Shown piece by piece: positions 11,561-24,932 of a stretch of DNA of 64,000 nucleotides. Below the pieces are notes generated by a model. It ran no database searches. It was given only the letters and a program-made list of their open reading frames with translations, and was not told the DNA's origin. Origin of the DNA: Apostichopus japonicus. Taxonomy: Eukaryota > Echinodermata > Holothuroidea > Aspidochirotida > Stichopodidae. The DNA lies in assembly GCF_037975245.1 (NCBI RefSeq), contig NC_092570.1, positions 2,189,501 to 2,253,500 on the forward strand. Direction: 5' to 3'. Both the position numbers and the translations under genes were made by a program. Position 1 is the stretch's first letter. The number at the start of each line of letters is the position of its first letter.

Positions 11561-14500
11561 CATACACAGAGCAAAAGTAAAAGAAAAAAAACACAACATA
11601 TATTACAATTATGAACAATGCAGAATACTTCTGCCGATCTATTTGATCAAAAAATTTATCATTTACAAAAATATTAGCTTCTAGTGTTCAAAGAAAAAAA
11701 CCAGTTGTACAGAGGATTACAGTAAAATTATCAGATCAAAAGCTTTTCAACCCAGATTCATGCATGATATAGCAATTAGATTTTGAGCCATTTATAGACA
11801 CAGACGCAGAAAATCTATGATGAACAAAACACACCCATCATATAAACTCATGTGGGCAATGAACATGGGTAGTTAATATGCATTTAAAAATTATCAGGTT
11901 AAATAATGTGCAATTTTTTGGTCATTAACTACAAAATTGAGATACAATGAGGAGGAGAATCGGTAATGAAGGGGAGGATGGGGAGACTATGGGGAGAATG
12001 GGTGTATTATTAGACCTCTAACAGCCACACAGCTAGCTGGCATTTGGGACAATTTCTCAACATTGTCAAATGCTGTTAGTACATCTGGATACCAGTGGTT
12101 ATGATCACCCACATATTCAAGAAAACATAATCACAGCAAGAATGAAAACATGTAACTTTAACATTTGATGCAATCAGGATTACTGGATATAATTTGTTCC
12201 ATCTTACACAAGTTCTTAAAATAAGAGAAAACTGGAACATTTTGTAACTACCAAAGGCACACCTGACAGTGAGCAGTTAATTAATATTTCACTGGTATAA
12301 GAGCACGCCAAACTTTCAGGTGTCATGATGTGTGAAGAAGCAAAAGTATCAACCGTTCAGCAACTGAGTCGATTTATGACTAGTATTCGCTGAAAACTTA
12401 CAAACTATAATGACTAACCAATAATATCAAAGCCCTCCCTTCTCAACCCCCCCCCCCCATCATCCCCCACCCCTTGCTCAATACCACATGAACATCCACA
12501 ATGGAGGGTGTAGAGGTAGCATCTTTTAACATAGTACTCCACTGATGTTATACTTTTAATGCTTTTAATGCAAAACAGGCTGTTGATACTCAAGTCATTA
12601 CCAAAATGGATTTGGTATTAAATTAAAATGCCAAAAGTACAAATAAATATAACTATACCATGTTAGGTCGGAATCTTGAATGAGATGTATCGCGAGAAAG
12701 TATCACACTCTAACTGTACCAAGGAGATTAATTTTAAGGTTATCTGAATTACTCCAAATGCTTGGCTTCTCTGAAGCATTCCACAAAGTAATTTCATGGG
12801 GTGGATCCAGGATTTTATAAAGAGGGTCAAGGGTCAAGTGTGGAAGAGGGTCAAGAAGGGTCAAGTGTGGATGGTGGAGGGAGGGAGGGGAGTCTGAGTA
12901 TGGTGAATCTGACATCAACAAATCTTCCACAACTTTTACAACCGCAAACTTAACATCAACATATCCAATCTTGGGACTGCAATACTTGTATCAGTATAAA
13001 CACACACACACACACCCGCACATACATTTAGTTATATATACCTAATAATTGAATGAACGCAACAACTGTGTTACCTCTTCCTTAATTTGCAATCAAAAAA
13101 GACATTTAACCCTGAGAGCTAAGGCATAATAGAGTCAAGTATTTGTTTACTACAATTTCCATTAAAACCCTTGTATAGCAGCTGGTTGTATTTCCAAAAC
13201 TTAAAAGTCACAAAACCACATTTCCACTTCCAAACAGATTTCTCAGAGTTACCCATCCAAGCATGTCACATGCAAACAGTACAAAACTTCTATTCCCAAA
13301 TGCAAAGAAACGTGCAATTATGCCTGTTACTTTTCTTTTGAGATAATGACTATGCTAAATTCAGCCTAGATTCTTATATGTAAAGCAGATGAGGCCTATT
13401 TCCAGCTCTATTTTCTTTGTCTAAATTTATGAAACCACTGCTCCCTTTTTGTTAGAATTTTCTTTAAGGGAATGAGTTGATTCCCAAAACCATTAATACT
13501 AAGAGCCTTTGAGCTAACCAGAACAAGTCCCTTCCGATGAAAGATCATGCGAAGGATGTCCAATGTCTCTAAGGCTTTATTGTCATTTGTAAAAATTAGT
13601 TAAACTAGTTGAACAAACGTCTCGATTGTAAAGCCCCTAAATGTCTATTCATACCTACCTGCACTGCTGTAACAGACCGTAATATGGAATTGCATTATGT
13701 GAGACTGCAAAGTTTTACAGCAAGTACAAAACTTGTCAACTACATCAGGTGAATGTTCCAAGAAGCAGTAACACATTACTCTTATCCTATGTGAGGTGTA
13801 TTGGTTTGTTTAATAAGCTGTTATACCATGCAAGGGGATTAAAACAGCACCAGAAAGTAATAACTGAGGGGAGAGAGAAGAAAAGAGCCCTATTTTTGTA
13901 CAAATGCAGACATTAGTTGTGTAAATCAGTGATTTAAGAGACTTGCAGATAAGGAAGCAATAATACTGTCCAGCAAAGACTAAACCCTGTCCTTCAATAT
14001 CCTACCATTCTCTTTGGATGTACAAAGATAAAGAGATAATATCTTTCACCTGTGTTTAAATTTGAACCCTTTTTCACATTTCTTAAGTATTCCTCATTAT
14101 TTTGAGACTCTAAACCAAATTGACTGTACATTTAAGTTGTTTCATTTCTTTAATTTTTTCTTAAATTCACTGCAGATTCCGGTTGTTTCTTGGTGAAGAT
14201 AACTAAACCTGACCATAAATGACAGAGACTGACTGTAAAATAAGACTTGACTGAGCTATAAGCAATGTTAGTGAAAACTCTATAGTACCATGCATGAGTA
14301 ATAAAGTAAAAACTATTGTAGGATATACAGATTGATGTAAGAAGGACATTACAGGTGGTTAGGACTGATCTATACATATGAACTGCCCATCGTGGGAAAC
14401 ACCATGGTGACAGACATAGAAAGGTTAACATTCCCACCCCTCCCCCCCCTCCCCCAACACTCCTCCTAACACATGCCCAATGGTATAAGATGAATAAACA

Positions 14501-16593
14501 AAGCCAGCTTTTAGCTTCTTAAACAAAATTAAACTTCTAGTAGCATTACAAATGAAGGAAAAAATCTGTCAATTATATGTTGCTGTCACCCTTGCCCCAC
14601 CCTACCTCCCTCGGTTAGTGAAGGATAAAATCAATCAATTAATTAATAAGTACTATCTGACAAATATGAATTGTCGTCACCCAAGCCACCCCCCCCCCCT
14701 CCCCACTGTCCTGCTTCACTCATTTAGATTGCTAAATCAAACACAGATCACATTAGACTATGTCACCAATGCTATTCTGTTCACCTTTGACCTCATACAT
14801 AGAAGAACTTCTGTTTGAACTTTGACAATCAAGTAACATTAACAGTGCTTGAGTCATGTGCAATGTAAACTCTGGATTTTTACATTGATTTTGCCTTCAA
14901 TGTAAGCGATCTGAATGTAGAGAAGGTTTAATCTTAAAGAAGTCATATCCTAACTGAAAGTTGCTGACATGAACCATTGCAGGAGAAATGATTCTATAGA
15001 ACAACTAAAGGGTTTGTTTTATATGGAAATCATTGACTCTACAGCCTTTTTATGGAAAATTAACTTTATATGTAACCATGAACCTTAAGCTTATCCAAAA
15101 CAAAATAACAAATGTCAAAATCTTCAGAAATCAAATTTCAATTCATAGACTAAATATTCTTGTGCTAACATTGCAGTTGTGAAGTGACAAAAACATTGCA
15201 TAGAAGGTCAAAAACAAAACATTCCAAATGTCATACTTTTTGATTTCGTTATTCTTTTGTTACATTTAGCCACTATCAGCACCCCTTGCAAAGAAACCTA
15301 GCACAAAAATAAAATCCCTTTTGTGATACAGTCATCCCACTATTAATCTTTGGAAAAAATGATGTGAAAGGAACCGATCCTCCACAAATCCTTGTACATT
15401 GACACCATAGACATTCCTTTACACGAATGAAAGTCCTTTAATTCGACTTGAAGTGAGGTCATACTCATACTTGGTTTCCAGCATTTGTATTGTTTATGTA
15501 CCCCCCCCCATCACTGTTTTTTTTGCTCGTACTTAGGAGGGCATTTCACAAAGGGGGAATGCACAGTAGAGTATGCAAGGAAAAATTGATCTGCAAAATG
15601 CTTTACAAGATGGTTAAGTTGCTGTAAAGTGTTTGGATTGTAATGTTACTTTGAAAACAACGCAGAGAAGAATGTGACAGCAAAACTGAAACTAAAATAA
15701 TGGTTAGTACATGTCAAGACTGAATTCATGAGTTTAGTGAATGAGAGCAGAGCAAATCAACTACATTCCATGTTACCATAACAACCAGTTTAATTGGCCT
15801 GTTTATGAGTGTATCACACAAATAGAGGAGCATCCAGAACCCCCTCCCTCCCACCCCACAAAAAATACTAACAAGCAATCCTGAACTATATCTTATAGTT
15901 ACAAAATTGGTTTAGTACAAAGTTTTTGCACTAATTAATATTTCCTATCCTCTTTCCCTTTGTTTTTGTCTTATCTCCCCCACACCCACTGTATCACAAC
16001 CATTCCCATCCCATCCACTTTCCCAAAAGTAAAAAAAACATACTTTGCAAGAAAAGTTTTCCAAAAATATTCTAAAAGCTATTTTTGACAGCCAAACAAA
16101 AATATTTCCAGACTGCCAAGGAGAAAGTTACTCTAATATAAAGTAGATTCTTCAGAAAACGAGTAAAGGCTGGATGATGACGATTAAACACGGTCTTATC
16201 ATCTGACTCCAGTATACCTCCGATATCATGTGGCCTCCCTAGTATAAACTTGGCTCACTTTAAAGCTTCAAGACAAGGCTGGTAGTTTTCCTGTCTCTTC
16301 TTCATAGAGTGAGTTGACAATAGTCGGTGAGGTCATCATATCAGCATAAAAACCGACCGTCCTCTTTCCGTCAAACTAAATAAAAATATCCACACAAAGG
16401 TTTGTTGTAAGGAAGAGCTGTGTACTTTTTTCACAGCTGATAAAACTGGAGTATGAGTGACAAGATTTTGTTTGTAAGAAGCTGGATATAAAATCAATGT
16501 TCCGAGCAACACAACATCAAAATATCTATTGTGTGTTAATTGCTACAAATGCATACTGAGGTGGTGCCTGCTCTCCCTTTGGTAGGCTGTGGG
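11561..16593. other. Long AT-rich region downstream of DCUN1D1 (possible long 3' UTR)
   Basis: Five kilobases without a recognisable coding exon on either strand lie immediately 3' of the DCUN1D1 stop codon. Contents are C homopolymer runs (12448, 14690, 15501), a short CA repeat near 13002 and a G-rich minisatellite-like patch at 12790-12900. A minus-strand AATAAA is present near 13574. Whether this is 3' UTR or intergenic cannot be decided from sequence alone. Confidence 0.35.
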
Positions 16594-19500
16594 TCAAACT
16601 GTCGTACTCTTGCCTTGAAGTAGAGGCTTGGCATATTCCACAAAGTCATCAATTAGCACTGGCCAGGCACCTTGCAAAGAAAGAAAGAAAATGAACTCAT
16701 GTAGGAGTGCCTCAACATAAAAATGATGATAAAAGTCAAGTAAGGGGCACTGTGTAAAATGTAGAACAATAAGGAGGCTGCAGCCAAGCTGCATAGGGTA
16801 CAAGATATATTGAATAAGGAATATATCACTATAAAGAAGATGATAAAATCAAGTGAAGGACACTGTGTCAAAAGTAGAACACTGAGGGGGCTGCAACTAG
16901 GCTGCATAAGGTACAAACTATATTAAATAAAGAATATATCAACATAAAGAAGATGATAAAATCAAGTGAGGGACACTGTCAAAAGTAGAATACTGAGGGT
17001 GCTGCAGCTAGGCTGCATAGGGTACAAACTATATTAAATAAAGAATATATCAACACAAAGAAGATGATACAATCAAGTGAGGGACACTGTGTCAAAAGTA
17101 GAATACTGAGGGGCTGCAGCCAAGATGCATAGGGTACAAACTATATTGAATTAGGAATATATCAACATAAAGAAGACGATAAAATCAAGCGAGGGACACT
17201 GTGTCAAAAGTAGAATACTGAGGGGGGGGGGCTAAAGCTAGGCTGCATAGGGTACAATCTTTCGTGCTTCACATTTCCACACAATAGGCACTACTAGTTT
17301 GCATAGATAATCTCTATTATTTGCTTCTGATTCAGCCTTGCTGCAGGTGATTTTGCAGATGCTGCAGCTTTTTGTTTTTGACACGATGCCTACATAAATG
17401 AATAAAGTAACATATGAACAGACAAACAAACACTATAACATTTCAATGGGTGTTAAAAGTAGGTTGGTTTGAATAAATGTATACATGAACAATAGTCTTA
17501 CAGCAGCTTTTGGAGTTGGATTTTGGTCAATTTTTCACACCTTTGGCTGTTATAATTCCATAACAATGAAGTTTATGAACTTGACTAATTGAAATTCACA
17601 TTTTGATGGTTGGAGTTGGAAAGTTTGAAAATTTTCTTTTTTCTAATATGATTAATAAACCAAACTAATAATGATTTGAAAATGTATCTGAAACTGTGGC
17701 CAACACAACTTTTCTTGATTTATTTTCTTGAACAGGATAATGTAATACTAAGCTACTTAACATTTTCATTTAGCACACAAATCCAAAAAAAGTGTGATTG
17801 TGCAAGATTTATGGGAGGAGGGGCAAGGGGAAGGTCTAAGTTTTATCAACTCAACTGTAGTGTCTCATTCACAAATTAAAAAGCTTGCATCAATATTTTT
17901 CGAGAGAACAAACCTGATATTCTCAAATTTACACAAGTGTATGTGGTGGTATATTTATCCCTCCCACCCCCCAAAAAAGTCAAATTATTTTTGCTGAAAT
18001 CTTTGCAGGGCCAGGAATATATCACATGACAGACACAACCAGCTGCAATAAGAGTCACATGTGTGTCTGATCAGGCAGTCCTACCTTCTTCATCATAATT
18101 GCTCATGTCATCTTCAATCATATTGCTGAAGTCTAGTAGGAGATTCCATGTATCTCGAGGTATTGATTTCTTGTGGTGTTCCTTTTGATGATGAAAAAAA
18201 GAAGAGGAAAAAGAAAACGTGTGATTAATCCATCCAATTAACACTTAGCTGCTGTATTATGTGCCAGTCGGACAGGTTTAAAGGGGGAACAGACCTATTA
18301 TGTTTACCTTGTATGAAAGGAGACATTTTATGAAAGGATCTTCACGTTGAACAATACTGATTAATACGCTAAAGGAATTACAAAACATACTGCCAAACTG
18401 AGGAAATATCAGATTATAAAAGTTCTGTCAGAGGTGGCTCTTTAGCCAATATTTTATGCTTCTGGCCATCTGACCACACTTTTTTTTTTAAATATAAATC
18501 GTTGCTCTATCACATTGTTTGCTAGGACTGTTCTGTGAATTTTAGCTATTTGAAATCTTTCGCAGGTTAGATGTTGCATGCTGGCTGCCTATTGAGAGTC
18601 CCGGTCCTGGACGACAAGATTTCCAATACCTTTGATGGCAAATATTTCTGTTCTCCATAACATTCATGTACTCACCATTAAAAACTGACACCAAAGTTCA
18701 AGAAATTTGAACCTGCCAGGCAGTACAATTTTCCAATATGCTATTGCCATTCTTAGTTCTGGGGAAAAGATGGGAAAAATTAGTCAAATTTAGTAAATTT
18801 ATGGCAATAGAATAAGATCACCAACATTTAGTATTGAACAGAAAATCAATAAAATCACCACATTCCTTTGGGGACCTTTAGTCTTGAAACACCTGGGAAA
18901 AAGCTTTCATAACCTTTTACATGACATGTTTAATTTGTGTTTAATTTGTTATTTGTTTGAAACACAACAGAAAACAATCCTTCACGTATCAAGCAATATT
19001 TGTACGACAAATGTAGGGTACAGGAAACCTTCGCCAAGAGAAATGAACAAATTTTGTTACCGGTCCTTGTGGGAGGGTAACATTAATAACACAAATAAAA
19101 CCATAAAAAGAAGATCGAACCGCTTAAAGTGGACACCTATGCATCGAATATATAGCAATTCAGTTATTAGTTTGAGGAACAGAATTAGCAATCAAAGATT
19201 AGGAATACATTTATTCCACCTGATTCACTAATAAAAAGAAAATTGTGTAAATGATGTTTTAAGACTTCATAACCACTGATGATGCTGACCATCAAGTGAA
19301 CTTTGACCTACTTTGTTCTTAACTTGTGACATCTATTTATCACGTATAACCATCCATTTATAATCATTTTAAATCCTTTTTCTGATATGCAGAGCATGAG
19401 GTTTCATATTTCGTTGCTGACATTTGCTGACCTAAATTAACTTTTGCCCTCAAGAAAGAGAAACAGAATTCTTATTTTCAAAATAAGGCATAAGAATGCT

Positions 19501-22500
19501 ATGTAATAGATTCATCAGAAGTTTACTTCCTGACCCTTGGTGAATGCAACAGTTTTAATTTTTTTTTTATTTCTGTTAATTTCAAATGACCTTGACCTCC
19601 ACCAATGTAGATGCATTCTACTTAAACACAGAATGTCCACATGCATCATGATCCCCCCCCCCCTCCCCCATTTTGACCTCCACCCAAAACAATAGTGTCC
19701 CTCTACTTACTATGAGGCAAATGTACCATTCCATTATCCTTTCAAGTTACTTTTTGGTTTTTGGTTTCCCAAGAGGGAAAACTATAGAGACACTCTTCCC
19801 GACATTGCTAACTTGTGAGGGGGACCAGGGATTACAAAGTCAGTAATTACTATTACGGCTAGATTCGTCCAACACGGCAGCATATAGAAACTTTGATCTC
19901 AAAGCCGAAGCCAAAGGGAAATAATCAGGTTACACATCCGGAGTCTATGCATGCTATGTTCTTCAATCTGCCTTCATTACCTTTCGGGAAATATTTCATC
20001 CTGTAGTTTTGATTTTTAAAAACATTGTGGTTACAGAAATGACCATACAGTAATATTTAAGGCAGGATGAGAGAGAAGACCAAATACTACAACTGGTTAA
20101 TCATAATTAATTATTGATATTATGGTAATAATGGCTGATTTCTACATCAGACAATTAACAAAATTCTTCTCACCCAAACTTTTCTGTCCTGGATTTTTTG
20201 CAAAGTTGAACGTAAATTGGTAAAAATCTTTAAATTTATTTGCATCTCTGAGCTCATGTTCTAGTGAGGGGAGCTTCATCTTCAATTTATCTACAGAGTC
20301 ACACCTTCAAAGGAAAAAGGAGACGAATAAGAGAAATGACATAAATATACATGTTTGGCATGTGATCTTACAGAAATTACCATAAATTGAGTTTTTTTCT
20401 TTTTACCCTTTTAGTGGTTTTTCGAAAACATGTTCCACCATTAAATACTTTACTCAGGAAACTCGTAGAGGCTTTATCTCCATTGCCTCTCTTCACCCAG
20501 GTGTATAAATTGGGACTTGCGAGGTAACTTGTAAATATAGTTGCGTGCGCTGGTTTGTGGCTGCACCCTATGGGAAGTCCCCCGGGGGACATGTGGTTGT
20601 GGTGCACTGTGGTGCCCCAGGAGAGATTGATTGAATTGTGCACACTTTGGTGTGTAGGTGTGTCAAGTTACCAATGACCAGGGTTGTAAAGTCGTGTGAG
20701 AGGGCCTTGGCCCTGAACAAGACTGTAAACCTAAATAATAATAAATAATAATAATAGCAATAATTAAGTCCGCCTTGTTTCAGGTGATCATAGTTAAGCT
20801 TTCTCTGTTAAAATAGTTTTTACTTAAGCTAAAGTGACTTTCATAATATAGTATCTGTTGCATAATCAGTGGATATGACAATATTGTACCTTCAGAGCTG
20901 TATTGTCATATTTTTTTTGGGGGGGGGGGGGGGTGGGTCTTCCAACAGAACTTATATGATTCCCTCCCCATACTTCAGCCACCACGTTTCATATTGATTC
21001 ATGGTTAGAGTCATTCACTTTTCACAGCAAAGTGACCCAAACTCATTCTTCAATTTCTCTTCCCATTGAAGGAAATACAGTGACTAGACTGGAATCAGGG
21101 AATGTTACTGGTAGAGACTCGAGTCACTCGACTCATTTATAAAATGAAATGACTCGATACATCTCTGCTAACCCACGAGCCAGACATTTACCTAACTTTT
21201 GTTGGGAAACTTGTGATTCTTACAAAACCAAGTTTCTCAGCACTGAGTCATACCCATGCAGTACATTAACTATATGAGTATGTATAATGATGTGTCTGAA
21301 CATCATTGATATCACATACCCTGCTTCTGCCATTCCATCCAAAAATTCTTTCTTTGTAAATTCACACTGTGTAGCTGCTCGAAACTTCCATGCTAAAACA
21401 AGGACTGTACGACTGGCAGGGTCTAATTTAAGATCTTCACAGAACCTAGCTACTCCTTCTGCTAAAATTTTGTCATCTTCGTGTGGATCTAAAAGTAAAG
21501 AAAACAAGTAACAACTTTGTTGGCTGATCGGTCAGTACAAGATTTATGAAACTATTTGCCAGTTGTGGGGAATAATTTATCAAGGATTGCATCACAAAAA
21601 TGCTATGCAAAATGGTCAAATTGCTATACAAATGCACAGATGTATACTGTAGCAGTTTTTGTACATAAGTACCATGTAGTACTTCAAATGAAACAAAGCT
21701 CAGAGCCTATAAAATACACACATTTCATTGCTACAAATACAAAAATAATAATGCTGAAAACATTACACTATGTATGATAAAAAATACAGCCATAGAAAAT
21801 ATATCTATATATAATACATATCTATGTATATATCTTTATCAATATATATATTTATATATATATAATATAGTATACCTCCCATACGGTAACTTACAGCATG
21901 TTGTTACTTGAGTTTCATGCCTGCAGTGTGCGGCGATCATCAGACAACTGGACATAAACATTCGTGTATGTGACCTTATTTCTTCCTAGCACAGTCGGCG
22001 GTTTGTTGACATGGTAATCTTTATGTACCAAGGACAGTACAAACAAAAAAACAGAGCTCATCTCAAAGTGTTGCCATGTCAACAAACCGCCCGACTGTGC
22101 TACGAAGAAATAAGGTCACATACACAACTGTTATTGTCCAGTAGTCTGATGATCGCCGCACAATGCAGGCGTGAAACTCAGGTAACAACATGCTGTAAGT
22201 TACCGTATAGGTAAACTATGTTATGTACTTGCTCTACTTCTATGTATTGAGCACTTTTGCAACAGGAAGTTAACATCTGAATCTTTGTTTTAAAGATATA
22301 TGTATATATATATATACCATTAGTCATTACAGCTCTATTAAATTTTGATTTTTAGATTGGGAAGAAATATTTCAAGCTAACCACAGAATTCAATTTGCCA
22401 CTAAATATTTGGTACAATAATAGAACACCCCGCCAACATATAAGTCCATGTTACATCGTCTCACGTAGGCACAATGTCCACACAGTACAACGATGACTAC

Positions 22501-23202
22501 CAGATCTCTCGTTATAATACTGCAAGGGCATTTGTTGATTATCCGACGGAGCCGGTGTAACAACTTGCAGGGAAACCTTTGGACTTACTACTACTAGAAA
22601 TATTTTGGAAAACTCGACGTAGCCATTCAATTTGAGGTGTATTCGAGTGGCGTGATATTCTATAATAGCTCCAAATATTTTAACTTAAAAATCACTTGCT
22701 GTTTGTATCACTAATTGAACTGTCAGTACTAGCAATCATGTATGGCAGGCTAGTTTACTGCATGTACCTGTTGTGCTAGGCCTAACTTACGGAATTAACA
22801 TAGCCTAGGCCAATACTACAGTGTAACATTCTGCGCTAAGCCGAATCCTAGGCCTAGGTTGAGCTAGAAAGTGGAAGGGAAACTACTTTTTATACAGAAC
22901 CTTTATATCTGTTATACAATTTTTCTAAGGCTCTCCTGTCTACAGCAGGTTTGGGTTCTCTGTAGTAAAGGTCAGGGTGTTGGAAGTAACTGTCTGAAGC
23001 GACGTCCAGCCGCCACTCATGTTGAGATAGGCAATAGATGGCTGTCTTCTCTCCGGTGTTTGTGAAAGCTATAAATTCCCTCACTTTCTCCCTCTGAGAA
23101 CTTTTTAATTTATGCTAGGAAACAAAGAGGGAAACGGGAGCGATTATGCAGCACATCAATGATATAAAAATAAGAATAAGTTTGAAATATTTTACTTACC
23201 AT
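16594..23202 (-). CDS. DCUN1D1: DCUN1D1/2, DCN1-like cullin neddylation co-E3
   Basis: Complete gene of seven coding exons: 23200-23202 (only the ATG), 22901-23114, 21320-21488, 20174-20304, 18676-18758, 18085-18181 and 16594-16670. All borders are GT/AG and the phases join without error to give 257 aa (human DCUN1D1 has 259). The N-terminus [20 protein letters not shown] is the UBA-like segment. The PONY/DCUN1 domain follows: [77 protein letters not shown] and [13 protein letters not shown]. The acidic surface residues used to bind cullin WHB domains (Asp in LLLDF, Ala-Trp and the Asp pair in [10 protein letters not shown]) are all present. The family recruits UBC12 and accelerates cullin NEDD8 conjugation. 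The N-terminus resembles vertebrate DCUN1D2 as much as D1, so it is probably the single pre-duplication orthologue. Confidence 0.95.
16712..17262. repeat. ~113-bp minisatellite, about five copies, in the last DCUN1D1 intron
   Basis: The block GCATAGGGTAC recurs at about 16791, 16904, 17014, 17127 and 17244, spacing 110-117 bases. Each unit also carries AAGAAGATGATAAAATCAAG, GGACACTGTGTCAAAAGTAG and GAATATATCAACA blocks. The last unit runs into the dispersed repeat shared with 9170-9365. Confidence 0.85.
17230..17400. repeat. Dispersed repeat, copy 2 (related to 9170-9365)
   Basis: It carries the same ordered blocks as copy 1, ending in TTTTTGACACG. It directly abuts the minisatellite, whose unit contains part of the same sequence. 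The tandem array may therefore have grown out of this element's end. Confidence 0.5.
19754..19920. repeat. Dispersed repeat related to 57207-57370
   Basis: Shared ordered blocks with 57207-57370: TTTTTGGTTT, AGGGAAAAC, CGAC-TTGC, TTGTGAGG-GGACC, GTAAT-A-TAT, and a CTCAAAGCC block near the end. It lies in DCUN1D1 intron 4. The family is unnamed, and other ends were not found. Confidence 0.45.
20468..20732 (+). mobile_element. tRNA-derived SINE, copy 2 (5'-truncated)
   Basis: It has the body and tail of the SINE at 10062 (CTTCACCCAGGTGTATAAAT, AGTTACCAATGACCAGGG, ACAAGACTGTAAACC) but lacks the tRNA-like head with A and B boxes. It ends in an AATAATAAT tail. It lies in DCUN1D1 intron 3, on the strand opposite to the gene. 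Confidence 0.8.
21881..22208. mobile_element. Fold-back element with ~130-bp inverted arms
   Basis: The left arm (from ATACGGTAACTTACAGCATG to TTGTTGACATGG) and the right arm (its near-perfect complement from CCATGTCAACAAACC to GCTGTAAGTTACCGTAT) pair over about 130 bases with few mismatches. The central loop of roughly 55 bases contains poly-A. No coding sequence is present. It lies in DCUN1D1 intron 2. The family and its target duplication are not clear. Confidence 0.85.
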
Positions 23203-24693
23203 GACTGTCTTTCCTTTCTTCTGCATTTACATGCTGTGGTACTCAGGCATCAGTGTATACATTAAATTCGATGTACCCAGGTACGGGTACTGTAGCAACT
23301 TTATTCGGTGAATTGGGCCGACAATTAAGATAGAACCTATCTTACAGAATACGATACGAAACTCAAAAAAGTTTGTATTTAGTGTTTTTTGTTGATTAAT
23401 AAGTAATTCAAGAAATTTTACCTATCAATAAAATGATACAAATATTTTTAACTTAAAATTTCATGATGATTGATTTGTCTTTTGGCAAATTAAGCTATTA
23501 ATCCATATCAGATGTTAAATAACATATGGCAGTACCAGGCTAACATAGATCCCTTTGCTTATAACGACAAAGGTCACCAACATTTCGTATCTGTAACGGA
23601 AATTTCTGTGATCTGTTACTACCAGGGAGTTGTTATGGTGTTTCTTTGTTATGGGAGATGGGTATACTGATTGAACTCTGTTCATTAATGGAAAGGCAAT
23701 GGGGAATATGTGGGAGTCAAAAGAGGGACTTGGAGGAGTGGCAATGGAGCGAGTGATGTAGATATAATTTATTAATCTATTTAGTTTATTTAATAACATA
23801 TTTACGCATATACAAAATCTTACCACACGTTAAGAGTTACACGTTAGTGCCTAATGCGATGGAAAGATAAGGCTGAGTTACGTAACATGCAGGCATTCAA
23901 ACTTATCCCAGCTAACAAAGGACTGGGTGTGGTGGGGTAGGGTATGGTAGGAGCTGGGTCGAAGAAAGGAGGATAGGAGCCCTTATCATGATGCAGCCCA
24001 ATACCAGGCTTAGTACGTGTATGATGTATTCTAAGTTGTTTTGAAATAATTGCGAAATGACTAAGAAACTCAAGTCATTTTTAGTAAAGATGCTAGTCTC
24101 CTTCATTACTCCCAGTTGTTAAGTCTCGTCCACACTGCCTTAGTTACCGGTAACATGTTGTGTAAATGAGAATATTTTGTTCCAACCCCCACCAGCATTG
24201 GCGTCATTTCTTTGGAGGGGGGGGGAGGACAGGGGACACATCTCTCACGTTTAAGACTAACATAATAATAGTGTTTCGACTTTCGGCCCCGGGGCCTTCA
24301 CACAGGTTTTGTTAATTCAGTAGTGTGTAAAGCCGAATGAAGGCCAAACGGTCTCGCATTGGGCCTATAAATATATACCGAAGTTATATTCTGCATATGC
24401 ATCATAATACATGTCTAAACTTTGATTTTATTCTGGGGAGGGGAGGGGAAACTATATCCCTATAAATGGAAGTAGGCTGCAACGACCTCAGAGCCACACA
24501 CCATCCTCCATCAAATCCTTGATCCACGTTTTTGTTATTCTTCAATGCCGTTCATGCCCTACCTAACTCATAGTAGAGGGCGGTTAGAATCCCGATCCCT
24601 CCCTACACCCTCCCGCATCCCACATGCACAAAAACACATTTGAAATCCATGTTGCGTAGCGTGCCATATTATAGAACAACTGTGTTTTTCGGT
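23203..24693. other. DCUN1D1 5' flank and intergenic region
   Basis: No gene was recognised. The first bases upstream of 23202 are the DCUN1D1 5' UTR and promoter side, but no TATA box or other clear element was seen. A G homopolymer lies near 24218, and a CAGCATTGGCGTC stretch just before it may be a fragment of a hAT-type element. Confidence 0.4.
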
Positions 24694-24932
24694 CGATAAA
24701 CTGATTTTATCGAAGTGATAAACAGAGATTATCGATAAACTTAGTGCATCGAGCGAAAAATATAGTTCCCATTTGATAAACTCGGTTTATCGCCGATAAT
24801 CTTAGATAATCGAGATAACCCTGCTTTTGGCTCGATAAACTGAGTTTATCGCGAAAAACACGGTTATCCGTTCGATTTACTGAGTTTGTCGAACGAAAAA
24901 CAGAGTTAAACGGCGATAAACTCGGTTTATTG
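24694..24932. repeat. Cluster of short GATAAA/TTTATC hairpins
   Basis: Several 17-19-nt palindromes of the form CGATAAA-N5-TTTATCG occur in 240 bases: 24694-24712 (loop CTGAT), 24775-24791 (CTCGG), 24833-24851 (CTGAG) and 24914-24932 (CTCGG, last stem pair degenerate). Weaker versions lie at 24717-24733, 24794-24812 and 24871-24893. The spacers share GCGAAAAA/ACGAAAAACA motifs, so the cluster looks like a degenerate tandem array. Confidence 0.8.

Noticed and set aside
24694..24932. CRISPR array
   Set aside because: Repeats are imperfect palindromes with short, related spacers in animal nuclear DNA; no cas genes are nearby.
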